A DNA stretch of 64,000 nt, taken from positions 1 through 64,000 of the forward strand of contig NZ_JASBRB010000007.1 of assembly GCF_029960665.1 (NCBI RefSeq). Direction: 5' to 3'. The translations under genes and the position numbers were made by a program. Source of the stretch: Pseudarthrobacter sp. AL07. Its GTDB lineage: Bacteria; Actinomycetota; Actinomycetes; Actinomycetales; Micrococcaceae. Each line of letters opens with the position of its first letter. The stretch's first letter is position 1. Under the pieces are notes generated by a model, which had not been told where the DNA came from, ran no database searches, and saw nothing but the letters and a program-made list of their open reading frames with translations. Positions 7,654-16,005 of this stretch are shown here, piece by piece.

Positions 7654-7674
7654 GCATATATCTTACCAATTTCG

Positions 7675-7687
7675 GCTCGAATCGAGC
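7675..7687. promoter_or_regulatory. Palindrome GCTCGAATCGAGC between lrp-type gene and lysE-type gene
   Basis: Six-base arms around a single central base lie 22 bases upstream of the regulator start and 72 bases upstream of the exporter start. The position in a divergent regulator-exporter pair makes it the best candidate binding site for the regulator. Confidence 0.45.
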
Positions 7688-7758
7688 GAAAAGGGTAAGC
7701 ACTTATGGACGGAAACTTCATAAGGTTTGTCCTGTACCTAATCGGACAGGAGCCCACC

Positions 7759-8412
7759 ATGAATCCCCAGTTGTTTTTCGCCTTCGTACTGGTGGCGATC
7801 GCCCTCGCCTGTACCCCCGGCGTGGACTGGGCGTACTCCATCACGGCCGGTCTGCGGCAGCGCAGCTTTGTCCCGGCCGTGGCCGGACTTTGCGGTGGCT
7901 ACGTCCTGCATACGCTGCTGATGGTGGCAGGTCTCGCCGCCCTGCTGTCCGGCCTGCCGGGCGTTCTGGGCTGGCTTACGGTGGCCGGGGCGTGCTACCT
8001 GCTGTGGTTGGGCATCAGCACCCTTCGCTCCTGGCGAGGCGCCTCCTTCAGTGCAGCAGACGCCGCCGGGAAGCCCGCCAACCAGCTGCGCACTTTCCTT
8101 CAGGGCATGGGCACCAGCGGCATCAACCCCAAGGGGCTGCTGTTCTATGTGGCGCTGGTGCCGCAGTTCGTCAGCCAGGAGGCCTCTCTCCCGGTCCCTG
8201 TCCAGTCCGGCCTGCTGGGCCTGACCTTTGTCCTGCTGGCCGGAACCGTCTACACCTTTGTGGCGCTGTTGGCCCGCAAACTCCTGCAGTCCCGGCCCGG
8301 CGCCGCGCGGACAGTCACTCTTGCCAGCGGTATCATCATGGTTGCTCTGGGGGTCGGGCTCCTCTCAGAGCAGCTGGTTCCCCTGGTTGCCGGTCTCACC
8401 GCTCAGGCGTAA
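7759..8412 (+). CDS. LysE/RhtB family amino-acid exporter
   Basis: From the ATG at 7759 (preceded by ACAGGAG) the protein has 217 residues and about six hydrophobic segments. It opens MNPQLFFAFVLVAIALACTPGVD, the LysE family signature in the first transmembrane helix, and has GTSGINPKGLLFYVALVPQF, the conserved loop with the NPK motif. The family exports amino acids such as lysine, arginine, homoserine or threonine, driven by the proton gradient; the substrate here is unknown. The divergent Lrp-type gene is probably its activator. Its stop is 3 bases from the convergent gene at 8416. Confidence 0.9.
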   Translation: MNPQLFFAFVLVAIALACTPGVDWAYSITAGLRQRSFVPAVAGLCGGYVLHTLLMVAGLAALLSGLPGVLGWLTVAGACYLLWLGISTLRSWRGASFSAADAAGKPANQLRTFLQGMGTSGINPKGLLFYVALVPQFVSQEASLPVPVQSGLLGLTFVLLAGTVYTFVALLARKLLQSRPGAARTVTLASGIIMVALGVGLLSEQLVPLVAGLTAQA

Positions 8413-8415
8413 CGC

Positions 8416-9381
8416 CTATTTCCCGTCCAGGTTGTCCCATTCCTGCTCCCACAGCCGACGCTCGTCAACGTCCTTGCGGATGACTTCGAACGTCTCCAGC
8501 TCTGCTGGCCGGCCGCGGAGCCAGTCCCGCGGGTTGAGGGATTTGCGGCCGTTGTCCAGCACCAGCAGGGCGCGGTCGGTGAGGGCGTCGTTGCGGAGCA
8601 CCGCGTCCGTTTTCCGGCGGCGGAGGACCTCTTTCAGGGCGTCGTGCGCTTGTGCGTGGGCGCCGAGCCGCCGCAACGCGCGCCCGCGGAGCAACAGGAG
8701 GGCCGCCGAAAGGTCGTCGGAGTTCAGTAGGCCCTCGGTCCAGATCACCACTTCCTTGTCGCGTCCCAGCGCGAATGCCAGCGCGCAGCGCGCCAGCGCT
8801 GTAGGCAACGACGGCGGCAGCCCGGCCACCGTCTGCAGCGCGGCTTCCAGCTGCCCCGTCTCCCGCAGGGAGTGCGACAGGGCCAGGAAGACCGATTCCT
8901 GGCTGAACAGCACGGGGACCTCGATGCGCTCGGCAACCTCCACCCGGGTGACCACCCGCGTGAGGTACGTGGCCGCGTACTGGTTGGCGTCGTCGTCGTT
9001 CCTGATCGACAGGCCCCGCTGGAGGAGTTCGGACCCGCGCAGGTAGCCGCCTTGCTGGTACGCCAGGAGGCCGGCCATCACGGAACATAGTCCGGACCAG
9101 CCCGGATATGCACGGCCCACGGCGATGAGCCGCTCCGGTTCCTTACTGCTGAAGATGGCATCGTGCACGGCCTTGGCCGCTTTTCCGGGCATCAGCTTGA
9201 GCCTGGGGACCTCGCCGTCCACGGCGATCAGCGCGGCGTCCCGGCCGCCCAGCACACCGTGGATCAGCCCGCCCACGCTGCCGGCGAGCTCCCGGACGGG
9301 GGTCTGCATGCGGGCACTCCCGAACGGCGTCAGGTCACGGGCGTCCCGGTAGATCGGTCCTCTGGAATCCCCCGCGGTCAT
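8416..9381 (-). CDS. Tetratricopeptide-like hypothetical protein
   Basis: This 321-residue soluble protein is almost entirely helical. Repeating Ala/Leu-rich helix pairs are visible from about residue 90, for example YLRGSELLQRGLSIRNDDD, LALSHSLRETGQLEAALQTV and LLLRGRALRRLGAHAQAHDALKEV, consistent with degenerate TPR repeats. The first 90 residues form another region ending in GKAAKAVHDAIF. No signal peptide, membrane segment or catalytic motif is seen. A scaffold role is likely but its partner is unknown. It converges on the LysE-type gene with a 3-base gap. Confidence 0.7.
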   Translation of the reverse strand: MTAGDSRGPIYRDARDLTPFGSARMQTPVRELAGSVGGLIHGVLGGRDAALIAVDGEVPRLKLMPGKAAKAVHDAIFSSKEPERLIAVGRAYPGWSGLCSVMAGLLAYQQGGYLRGSELLQRGLSIRNDDDANQYAATYLTRVVTRVEVAERIEVPVLFSQESVFLALSHSLRETGQLEAALQTVAGLPPSLPTALARCALAFALGRDKEVVIWTEGLLNSDDLSAALLLLRGRALRRLGAHAQAHDALKEVLRRRKTDAVLRNDALTDRALLVLDNGRKSLNPRDWLRGRPAELETFEVIRKDVDERRLWEQEWDNLDGK

Positions 9382-9416
9382 CTCTCCATGCTACGTGGCA
9401 GACCTAGGTGCCCGAG

Positions 9417-9917
9417 CTATGTGGCAGCGGCGACCCAGATCCCGATCACCCAGGTGCTGGCCGCCAGGCACGCCAGCCCGAACTCCACCAGCATGCCCAG
9501 CCCGGTCGCTCTGAGGGCGGCCCAGCTGGTGGACGTTGCCGTGCCGAGGTTCCGGGTGCGGAGGACTTCACTGAGCAGCAGGCCGGCGGCGAAGCCCACG
9601 AAGAGCCCCACCACAGGGATGATGAACATGCCTGCCACACCCGCGGCCAGGCCGACTACCACGCTGCGGTTTGGGATGCTGTGCTGCCTGAGCTTCCGTC
9701 CGGTCAGTACGGCGCTGGCTGCCATGCCAGCAAGCACAAACACCATTCCCACCGCGAAGACCACCCAGCCCGTAGTCCCGGCGCCGCCCCAGATAGCCCA
9801 CGCCAGCAGGCTGAGCCCGATCAGGAAGCTGCCGGGCAGGATGGGGATGATGGTGCCCGCCACCCCGACCAGGATCGCCAGGCCGCACAGGATGCTGACC
9901 GCGGTTTCGGAGTTCAT
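9417..9917 (-). CDS. DUF456 membrane protein
   Basis: The 166-residue protein is hydrophobic throughout, with about four or five membrane segments. The first one contains LVGVAGTIIPILPGSFLIGLSLL, the conserved Pro-rich loop typical of DUF456, and a second conserved region reads IPVVGLFVGFAAGLLLSE. The function of the family is unknown. The gene lies 35 bases upstream of, and in the same direction as, the TPR-like gene, so the two may form an operon. A strong hairpin (9960-10014) separates it from malic enzyme. Confidence 0.85.
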   Translation of the reverse strand: MNSETAVSILCGLAILVGVAGTIIPILPGSFLIGLSLLAWAIWGGAGTTGWVVFAVGMVFVLAGMAASAVLTGRKLRQHSIPNRSVVVGLAAGVAGMFIIPVVGLFVGFAAGLLLSEVLRTRNLGTATSTSWAALRATGLGMLVEFGLACLAASTWVIGIWVAAAT

Positions 9918-9959
9918 GAGCCCCAGTGTAGGGCGGCGGGGCGGTCGGCCTCGCCGCTT

Positions 9960-10014
9960 AACGCCCGACGGCGGCGCGTCCCCCTTGCGCGGGGAGGCAC
10001 CGCCGTCCGGCGTT
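9960..10014. terminator. Hairpin downstream of malic enzyme
   Basis: AACGCCCGACGGCGG pairs with CCGCCGTCCGGCGTT with a single mismatch; a further GTCCCC/GGGGAG pairing is possible inside. It begins 24 bases after the stop of the minus-strand malic enzyme gene, as expected for its terminator. Confidence 0.6.
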
Positions 10015-10037
10015 GCGGCAGTGTGTGGCTGCGGTGG

Positions 10038-11237
10038 TTACTCGGCTTCCACGGCAGCGGCGACGGCCGCCGTCACTGCCGGGGCAACGCGCGGATCCAG
10101 CGGGCTGGGCACGATGTAGTCCACCGAGAGGTCAGCTTCCGCGAGCTCGGCAATGGCGCGGGCCGCGGCAAGCTTCATGGCGGGCGTGATCCGGCGGGCA
10201 CCGGCGTCCAGCGCACCGCGGAAGATTCCGGGGAAGGCCAGGACGTTGTTGATCTGGTTGGGGAAGTCGCTGCGGCCGGTGGCAACGACGGCGGCGTACT
10301 TGACGGCCACCTCGGGCAGGACTTCGGGGTCCGGGTTGGAGAGGGCGAACACGATGGAAGCGGCGTTCATCAGCTTGAGGTGCGCCTCGTCCAGCTTCGA
10401 GGAGGAAACCCCGATGAACACGTCAGCACCGAGCAGCGCTTCGCCGGGGCCGCCCGTGACACTGCGGGGGTTGCTGCGCTCGGCCATCTGGGACTTCTTG
10501 CTCTGCGGGTCGGCGGCGATGTCGGCCCGCTCCCGGTTGATGACGCCCTTGGAGTCAAGCAGGACAACGTCCGTGACGCCGGCGGCGAGCAGGATTTCGG
10601 CGACGGCGATGCCGGCGGCTCCGGCGCCGGAAACCACTACGCGGAGGTCTGCGAGTTCGCGGCCGGTGACCTTGGCGGCGTTGGTCAGGGCGGCGAGGGC
10701 CACTACGGCGGTGCCGTGCTGGTCATCGTGCATGACCGGGCAGTCCAGGGCTTCGATGAGCTTTTCTTCCAGCTCGAAGCAACGCGGCGCCGAGATGTCC
10801 TCAAGATTGACCGCGCCGAAGCTCGGGCGGAGACGGACCAAGGTTTCCACGATCTCGTCAACGTCCGTGGTGTTCAGGACCAGGGGAATGGAATCGAGCT
10901 CACCGAAGGTCTTGAACAGGGCGGACTTGCCTTCCATCACGGGCAGTGAGGCGGCGGCCCCGATGTTGCCCAGGCCCAGCACCGCGGTGCCGTCGCTGAC
11001 CACTACCACCAGGCGCTGCGCCCAGGTGAGGGTCTTGGCAAGTTCCGGGTTGTTATGGATGGCTCGGCTGACCTCGGCCACACCGGGGGTGTAGGCGATG
11101 GAAAGGTCGCGCTTGTTGGACAGCGGGACCGTGCTGGTCACCGAGAGCTTGCCGCCCTGGTGGGCCTCGAAGATCTCGGCCTCAGTCAGGGCAGTTGCAG
11201 CTGAATTGTCTGTAGGTGCGATTACGTCAATGGACAC
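10038..11237 (-). CDS. NAD(P)-dependent malic enzyme
   Basis: From a GTG at 11237 with CAGGAG eight bases upstream, the protein has 399 residues. It carries the short-form malic enzyme features: KRDLSIAYTPGVAEVSRAI (catalytic Tyr), LEDISAPRCFELEEKL (metal-binding region), PVMHDDQHGTAVVALAA (metal Asp), VSGAGAAGIAVAEILL (nucleotide-binding loop) and FALSNPDPEV. It decarboxylates malate to pyruvate, feeding gluconeogenesis, anaplerosis or NAD(P)H supply. An open frame continues 25 codons upstream to an ATG at 11312 but the ribosome site favours 11237. A hairpin follows its stop. Confidence 0.9.
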   Translation of the reverse strand: MSIDVIAPTDNSAATALTEAEIFEAHQGGKLSVTSTVPLSNKRDLSIAYTPGVAEVSRAIHNNPELAKTLTWAQRLVVVVSDGTAVLGLGNIGAAASLPVMEGKSALFKTFGELDSIPLVLNTTDVDEIVETLVRLRPSFGAVNLEDISAPRCFELEEKLIEALDCPVMHDDQHGTAVVALAALTNAAKVTGRELADLRVVVSGAGAAGIAVAEILLAAGVTDVVLLDSKGVINRERADIAADPQSKKSQMAERSNPRSVTGGPGEALLGADVFIGVSSSKLDEAHLKLMNAASIVFALSNPDPEVLPEVAVKYAAVVATGRSDFPNQINNVLAFPGIFRGALDAGARRITPAMKLAAARAIAELAEADLSVDYIVPSPLDPRVAPAVTAAVAAAVEAE

Positions 11238-11516
11238 GTCGTTGTCTCCTGGTGCTAGCCGTGGGCGCACGGCGCGTAAGGGCTCAAGCGCAGGGAGGCT
11301 CAAGGTGGTCATGTTGGGCGCTTCGTGGACCCAATGATGGCGGGCCCGGTGTGAAGCCCTTGCAGATGCGCGGGTTGCCAGCCACTCCGGTCCTGCAATA
11401 CTAAACAGTGCTCACGCCCCCGAAAGCGCATTGGGTGGTCCCAAGGCGTGCCAAATCGTTTAATCAGACGCTTTTGTGAGCCACGTCACCGAATAAAGAC
11501 GTATTTATTGGTTCCG

Positions 11517-11528
11517 TGGTCTAGACCA
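11517..11528. promoter_or_regulatory. Palindrome TGGTCTAGACCA upstream of malic enzyme
   Basis: A perfect 12-base palindrome lies immediately 3' of the TetR-type gene and about 280 bases upstream of the malic enzyme start. The 290-base gap between the two genes holds no other feature that I can support apart from AT-rich patches (AATAAAGACGTATTTATTGG at 11492-11511) that may hold the promoter. Confidence 0.3.
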
Positions 11529-11529
11529 G

Positions 11530-12138
11530 TTACGCGGATCGGTGGGCGGCGCGCGCCCCGGCAGCCACCGGAGCAAGCAGCGTGCAGGCCTTTTTGAGGT
11601 CCTCTTCGGCCTCAAAAAGCGAAAGCCGACGGTTGCGGACGGACTGGACCAGACCAGTGACAGTCAGCAGGAGCACCCGGGCCGCTACGGCGTCGTCGGA
11701 GGCGATGGCCACCGCCGTTTCGCTCAGCGCATCGATTTCATGCAGGAGTTCCGTGGTGTCCTTGTCCTTGAGGTAGACGCAGCGGCTCAGGCACTGCTCG
11801 ACGGCCGGCTGCATCACCCGCATATGGAAGATTTCCATGACCACACCGGTGAGGGCCTTGCCGCCGAAGCTGGCCGCCGACGTACGGGCGCGGCCCTGGA
11901 GCTCGTCCAGCTGCTGGCGGTAGAGGGACAGCATCAAATGGTTGGCGGTGGGGAAATACCGGTAGACGGTTCCCAGCGGTACGCCGGACTTTTCCGAAAT
12001 TTCCGCGAGGTCCACGGACTCCAGCCCCTTGCGGGCAAACCCTGCGGCGGCTTCAAGGACGCGCGTGTAGCGCAGCCGCTGGCGCGGCGTGGCGGGCCGG
12101 GCGGCCATGGACGGATGGGCTGAAAGTGTCTCGGGCAT
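11530..12138 (-). CDS. TetR family transcriptional regulator
   Basis: The 202-residue protein has an N-terminal TetR helix-turn-helix: LRYTRVLEAAAGFARKGLESVDLAEISEKSGVPLGTVYRYFPTANHLM, with VYRYF closing the recognition helix. The C-terminal helical domain has no recognisable ligand signature. The residues before PATPRQRLRYTR are not conserved in the family, so the ATG twelve codons in (MAARPATPRQR) could be the true start. The MFS gene lies 100 bases upstream in the same direction, so it may be a target. No operator can be assigned with confidence. Confidence 0.85.
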   Translation of the reverse strand: MPETLSAHPSMAARPATPRQRLRYTRVLEAAAGFARKGLESVDLAEISEKSGVPLGTVYRYFPTANHLMLSLYRQQLDELQGRARTSAASFGGKALTGVVMEIFHMRVMQPAVEQCLSRCVYLKDKDTTELLHEIDALSETAVAIASDDAVAARVLLLTVTGLVQSVRNRRLSLFEAEEDLKKACTLLAPVAAGARAAHRSA

Positions 12139-12240
12139 CAGAATTCCGGGGTTGTGTTCTTATGGTGCAGCGGCAGGGAGAGTCCTCATCCCCCGGGCGT
12201 GCAGTCCGCCTCAACTATACGGCACGGGCAAATGCCGAAA

Positions 12241-13545
12241 TCAGTCGACCCCCTTGATTTTGACCACGAATACGGCTCCCAGCAGGCCGATGACGGCCGC
12301 CGTGATGAACAGCGTGAGGTACCCTCCGAAGTACGTCACGGCAAGGAATGCGAGGACGGGCGCGAACACCTGGGGCAGCGAGTTGGCGACGTTGATGACG
12401 CCCATATCCTTGCCACGATCGGCAGCCTGCGGCAGCACCTGCGTCAGCAGCGCGAAGTCGACAGCAAGGTAGGCGCCGAACCCCACGCCCAGGATGCCGG
12501 CTCCAATAAGGGCGCCGGTCCACACCGGGAAGAAGGCCATTGTCAGGCCCGCGACGGCAATGATGGCGGAGGACCCGATCACAAACGGCTTCCGCCGGCC
12601 CAGCCGGTCGCTCCACGGCCCCGCTATCACCGCGGTAATCATCACCATCACCGCGTAAATGCCGGTTAATGTCAGGACGCCCAGGGCCGGGTCCTCGTGC
12701 TTGAGGACGTCCCGGAGGAAAAAGAGCAGGTAGACGATGGTCATCTGGTTGCAGACGTTGACCAGGAAGCGGGTGAGCCAGGCCCAGGCGAAGTCCGGGT
12801 AGCGGGCCGGGCTGATCCAGAAGCCGCGCAGGAAGCTGCCCCACGAGAACGGCGGCCGGAGCTCCTTGGGCAGCGGCGGGTCATTCCGGTGGAACAGGTA
12901 CGGCACCACGGAGAACAGCAGGGCGGCAGCGCACATGGTGTAGCCCACCATGAAATTTCCCGAGACCACGGCGCCGAAGACCGCGCCGAGGAGGATGCCC
13001 ACGGTCTGGCCCATCGCCGCCAGGCCTCCCACGCCACCGCGCTGCGCCACCGGCACCCGGTCCGGGACGGCGGCGGTGATGGCAGCGTACGCAGCGTTGG
13101 CGCCCAACTGGACCAGGCACCAGAACAGGACCATCAGGGCTACAGCAGTGGCGCCGGACATCGCCAGCAGGGCGGCGGTGGCAAGGATGGCGCCCGCCAG
13201 GACCCAGGGCGCACGCCGGCCGAAGCCTGAGACCGTCCGGTCGGACAGTGCACCGAAAAGCGGATTGGCCACCAGCGACACCGCAGCGCCGCACCCTGTC
13301 ACGAGGGACAGAATGGCTTCCTTGTTGGCTTCGTCGATGCCGATGGCCTGCTGGCCGATAAAGACGTTGATGGGGCCGAAGAAGGCGGCGTTAATACCCA
13401 CGTTGACCAGCACCAGCCCGGTGACCCAGCGCGCGGTGACCTTCGTCGTCGGCTCGGCGAGCGCCGCCGTCGAGCTTTCCGGGCCCGCTCCGGGAACCGA
13501 CGCAGCGCTGGGATCCGGCGCTGCGGGTGTGTCGGACAGGCTCAT
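12241..13545 (-). CDS. MFS transporter (SLC45/GPH-like sugar transporter type)
   Basis: The 434-residue protein has about 12 membrane segments after a Pro/Ala-rich cytoplasmic N-terminus. The loop-2 MFS motif reads PLFGALSDRTVSGFGRRAPW, and the second half repeats it as PWSDRLGRRKPF. The extended motif with F-G-R-R-x-P is typical of MFS proteins related to the sugar transporters of the SLC45/GPH group, but the substrate cannot be fixed. It is divergent from an RraA-like gene, and a TetR-type regulator lies downstream on the same strand. Confidence 0.8.
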   Translation of the reverse strand: MSLSDTPAAPDPSAASVPGAGPESSTAALAEPTTKVTARWVTGLVLVNVGINAAFFGPINVFIGQQAIGIDEANKEAILSLVTGCGAAVSLVANPLFGALSDRTVSGFGRRAPWVLAGAILATAALLAMSGATAVALMVLFWCLVQLGANAAYAAITAAVPDRVPVAQRGGVGGLAAMGQTVGILLGAVFGAVVSGNFMVGYTMCAAALLFSVVPYLFHRNDPPLPKELRPPFSWGSFLRGFWISPARYPDFAWAWLTRFLVNVCNQMTIVYLLFFLRDVLKHEDPALGVLTLTGIYAVMVMITAVIAGPWSDRLGRRKPFVIGSSAIIAVAGLTMAFFPVWTGALIGAGILGVGFGAYLAVDFALLTQVLPQAADRGKDMGVINVANSLPQVFAPVLAFLAVTYFGGYLTLFITAAVIGLLGAVFVVKIKGVD

Positions 13546-13685
13546 GCTGGTTCCCCCTGGAACGGTTGGTGATTCTGAAAATCAGACTATCGTGGGCTGC
13601 ATCGCCCCGCTTGTCATACGGAGCGCGTCTTTTATCGCGCAGGACAGCGCGGAGCGCACCACAACACCAAACACCTGGAGATCCA

Positions 13686-14183
13686 ATGACCGCATCTGCT
13701 GCAGGCAACACCACCAGCCCCGTCAACACCGCCGATCTGTACGACGAGCGCGGCGAGGAGCTGGCGTCCGTCTCACTCCAGTTCCAGTCCTTCGGCGGCC
13801 GTTCACACTTCAGCGGCCCGGTGCGGACCATCCGCTGCTTCCAGGACAACGCCCTGGTCAAGTCCACGCTGGCCACCCCCGGCAATGGCGCGGTGCTGGT
13901 GGTGGACGGCGGCGGTTCGCTGGGCACGGCCCTGATGGGGGACATGATCGCCGAGAGCGCCGTGGCGAACGGCTGGGCCGGCGTCGTCATTAACGGCGCC
14001 ATCCGCGACCGCGAGGCGATCGCCCAACTGGATCTTGGCGTCAAGGCGCTGGGCAGCAACCCGCGCAAGAGCGCCAAGGCCGGCGCCGGAGAGGTTGACG
14101 TGGATCTAGTGCTCGACGGCGTGACGTTCCGTCCCGGCGTCACCGTCTGGTGCGATCCGGACGGCATCCTCGTGGAGCGCTGA
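13686..14183 (+). CDS. RraA-like protein (HMG aldolase/oxaloacetate decarboxylase type)
   Basis: The 165-residue protein starts at the ATG after CTGGAGATCCA. It matches the RraA/HMG aldolase fold: TADLYDERGEEL, then GSLGTALMGDMIAESAVANGW and VVINGAIRDREAI. A D-x20-R-D arrangement (Asp of GDM, Arg-Asp of IRDRE) is visible; in this family it marks members that bind a divalent metal and cleave 4-hydroxy-4-methyl-2-oxoglutarate or decarboxylate oxaloacetate. Annotation pipelines often call such proteins 'ribonuclease activity regulator RraA', which may be misleading here. It is transcribed away from the MFS gene and is followed by a small hairpin. Confidence 0.85.
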   Translation: MTASAAGNTTSPVNTADLYDERGEELASVSLQFQSFGGRSHFSGPVRTIRCFQDNALVKSTLATPGNGAVLVVDGGGSLGTALMGDMIAESAVANGWAGVVINGAIRDREAIAQLDLGVKALGSNPRKSAKAGAGEVDVDLVLDGVTFRPGVTVWCDPDGILVER

Positions 14184-14189
14184 TTGGGT

Positions 14190-14205
14190 CCCCCGGCTGC
14201 GGGGG
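14190..14205 (+). terminator. Short GC hairpin after the rraA-like gene
   Basis: CCCCC and GGGGG flank GGCTGC, starting 7 bases after the stop codon. No T-run follows, so termination would be weak. Confidence 0.35.
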
Positions 14206-14258
14206 TGGGGCGGGCTTGAAAAGAAATATCTGGCAGCGGGAATGAAGCGGTGACTTAT

Positions 14259-14279
14259 ATAGTTACTGAAAGCAACTAT
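14259..14279. promoter_or_regulatory. MarR-like operator upstream of the DHA2 exporter
   Basis: ATAGTT at 14259-14264 and AACTAT at 14274-14279 form an inverted repeat with 9-base spacing (ATAGTTACTGAAAGCAACTA...). Spaced AGTT/AACT half-sites just upstream of a drug exporter gene resemble MarR-family operators. The site is 33 bases before the start codon. No MarR gene is in the neighbourhood. Confidence 0.4.
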
Positions 14280-14311
14280 CAAGCGTGATCCCTTTCTTTC
14301 CTGGAGAAGCC

Positions 14312-15961
14312 ATGTCCAAAACAACCGCTGTGCGTGCCGCCGGCGAAACCCTGACACAGCGTCAGATCGTCACCGTGATGGTGGGGCTCATGCTGGGCAT
14401 GTTCCTGGCATCGCTGGACCAGACCATTGTGTCCACTTCCATCTACACCATCGCCAACGACCTCGACGGGCTGTCCCTGCAGGCGTGGGCCACCACTGCC
14501 TACCTCATCACCTCTACCGTCAGCACGCCGCTGTACGGCAAGCTGAGCGATATTTTCGGCCGCCGTCCGCTGTACCTGATCGCCATCGTCATTTTCCTGG
14601 CCGGCTCGCTCTACGCCGGTTCAGTGCATTCCATGACGGAACTGGCCATCGCCCGCGGCGTCCAGGGTCTGGGCGCCGGCGGCCTGCTGGCCCTCGCGCT
14701 GACCATCATCGGGGACATCGTGTCCCTCAAGGACCGGGCCAAGTACCAGGGCTACTTTATGTCGGTGTTCGGCATCTCATCCGTGCTCGGCCCCGTAGTG
14801 GGCGGCGCGTTTGCAGGGTCCGCCAACATCCTCGGCTTTGACGGCTGGCGCTGGGTGTTCTTCATCAACCTGCCCATCGGCCTGGCAGCTCTGACCGTGG
14901 TGTTTATGTTCCTGCACCTGCCGGCCAAGCACGTGAAGCAGAAGATCGACTACTTCGGTGCAGCCGCCATCACGCTCGCCATCGTCCCGCTGCTGCTGGT
15001 GGCGGAACAGGGCCGCAGCTGGGGCTTTACGTCGCTGAACTCCTTCCTCTGCTATGGCCTCGGCGCTGTGGGCATCATCTGGTTCCTGCTGGCTGAAAAG
15101 CGCGCCGGGGACTACGCCCTGATCCCTCTCCGGCTCTTCAGGAACGCTACCTTCGGCCTGTCCTCGCTGCTGAACTTCATCATCGGCATCGGCATGTTCG
15201 GCGCCATCGCCATGCTGCCCATGTACCTGCAGCTGGTCAAGGGCCTCACACCCACCGAAGCCGGCCTGATGATGATCACCTTCACCCTGGGCATCCTGAC
15301 CGGTTCCATCACGGCAGGCCGTACCATTTCGGCGTCGGGCACGTACCGGATCTTCCCGATCGTGGGTACGGGGATCCTCACCGCCGCCGCCCTGACCATG
15401 GGCCTGTCCCTGGGCGTGGACACGGGCTTGTGGGTTCCCGGCGTGATCGCCGTGTTCTTCGGCATGGGCCTGGGGTTCTGCATGCAGCCGCTCACCCTGG
15501 CCATGCAGGTCTCCGTCCCCCCAAAGGACATGGGCGTGGGCACGTCCTCCGCCGCGTTCTTCCGCTCCATGGGCGGTGCGGTGGGCACGGCCGTGTTCAT
15601 CTCCATGCTGTTCAGCCTGGCCGCAAGCCGGATCGCCGACACCATGAAGTCAGCCGTGGCCAGCTCCGACTACCAGGCCGTGCTGCGCGACCCGGCCGTC
15701 GCGGCGGACCCGGCCAACGCCAAGCTCTACGAGTTCTTCCAGAACGGGGCATCGAACGAATCACTCAATGACACCAGCTGGCTGCACTCCGCCAACAGCG
15801 TGCTCACGCGGCCCATTACGGAAGGCTTCGCGTACGCGATCGACACCGTGATGATCACCGCGGCCGTTCTCACCGGGATCGCGTTCCTGATCAGCTTCGC
15901 CCTGCCGAACAAGAAGCTGACGGACCCGAAGGTGGCCAAGGAGTCCGTCCCGGCGCACTGA
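14312..15961 (+). CDS. MFS drug exporter, DHA2 (EmrB/QacA) family
   Basis: From the ATG at 14312 (GGAGAAGCC upstream) the protein has 549 residues and about 14 hydrophobic segments, the number expected for DHA2. Motifs: LASLDQTIVSTSIYTIANDL (motif D1 in helix 1), LYGKLSDIFGRRPLYL (motif A), GVQGLGAGGLLALALTIIGD (helix 4) and GISSVLGPVVGGAF (motif C, the antiporter motif). These proteins export hydrophobic drugs or dyes by proton antiport. A possible MarR-type site precedes it. The damaged sugar porter gene follows 44 bases downstream and could share its transcript. Confidence 0.9.
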   Translation: MSKTTAVRAAGETLTQRQIVTVMVGLMLGMFLASLDQTIVSTSIYTIANDLDGLSLQAWATTAYLITSTVSTPLYGKLSDIFGRRPLYLIAIVIFLAGSLYAGSVHSMTELAIARGVQGLGAGGLLALALTIIGDIVSLKDRAKYQGYFMSVFGISSVLGPVVGGAFAGSANILGFDGWRWVFFINLPIGLAALTVVFMFLHLPAKHVKQKIDYFGAAAITLAIVPLLLVAEQGRSWGFTSLNSFLCYGLGAVGIIWFLLAEKRAGDYALIPLRLFRNATFGLSSLLNFIIGIGMFGAIAMLPMYLQLVKGLTPTEAGLMMITFTLGILTGSITAGRTISASGTYRIFPIVGTGILTAAALTMGLSLGVDTGLWVPGVIAVFFGMGLGFCMQPLTLAMQVSVPPKDMGVGTSSAAFFRSMGGAVGTAVFISMLFSLAASRIADTMKSAVASSDYQAVLRDPAVAADPANAKLYEFFQNGASNESLNDTSWLHSANSVLTRPITEGFAYAIDTVMITAAVLTGIAFLISFALPNKKLTDPKVAKESVPAH

Positions 15962-16005
15962 CTGCCCTGTTCCGGAACACCCGACCCCCACACCCAGGGA
16001 GCAGC

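Noticed and set aside
9408..10949. 513-codon open frame on the plus strand
   Set aside because: It is antisense to DUF456 and malic enzyme, crosses a terminator hairpin and has a His/Gly/Gln/Asp-rich composition typical of antisense frames in GC-rich genes.
13686..14183. RNase E inhibitor RraA
   Set aside because: The D-x20-R-D metal motif points to the aldolase/decarboxylase branch, so the regulator name was not used.
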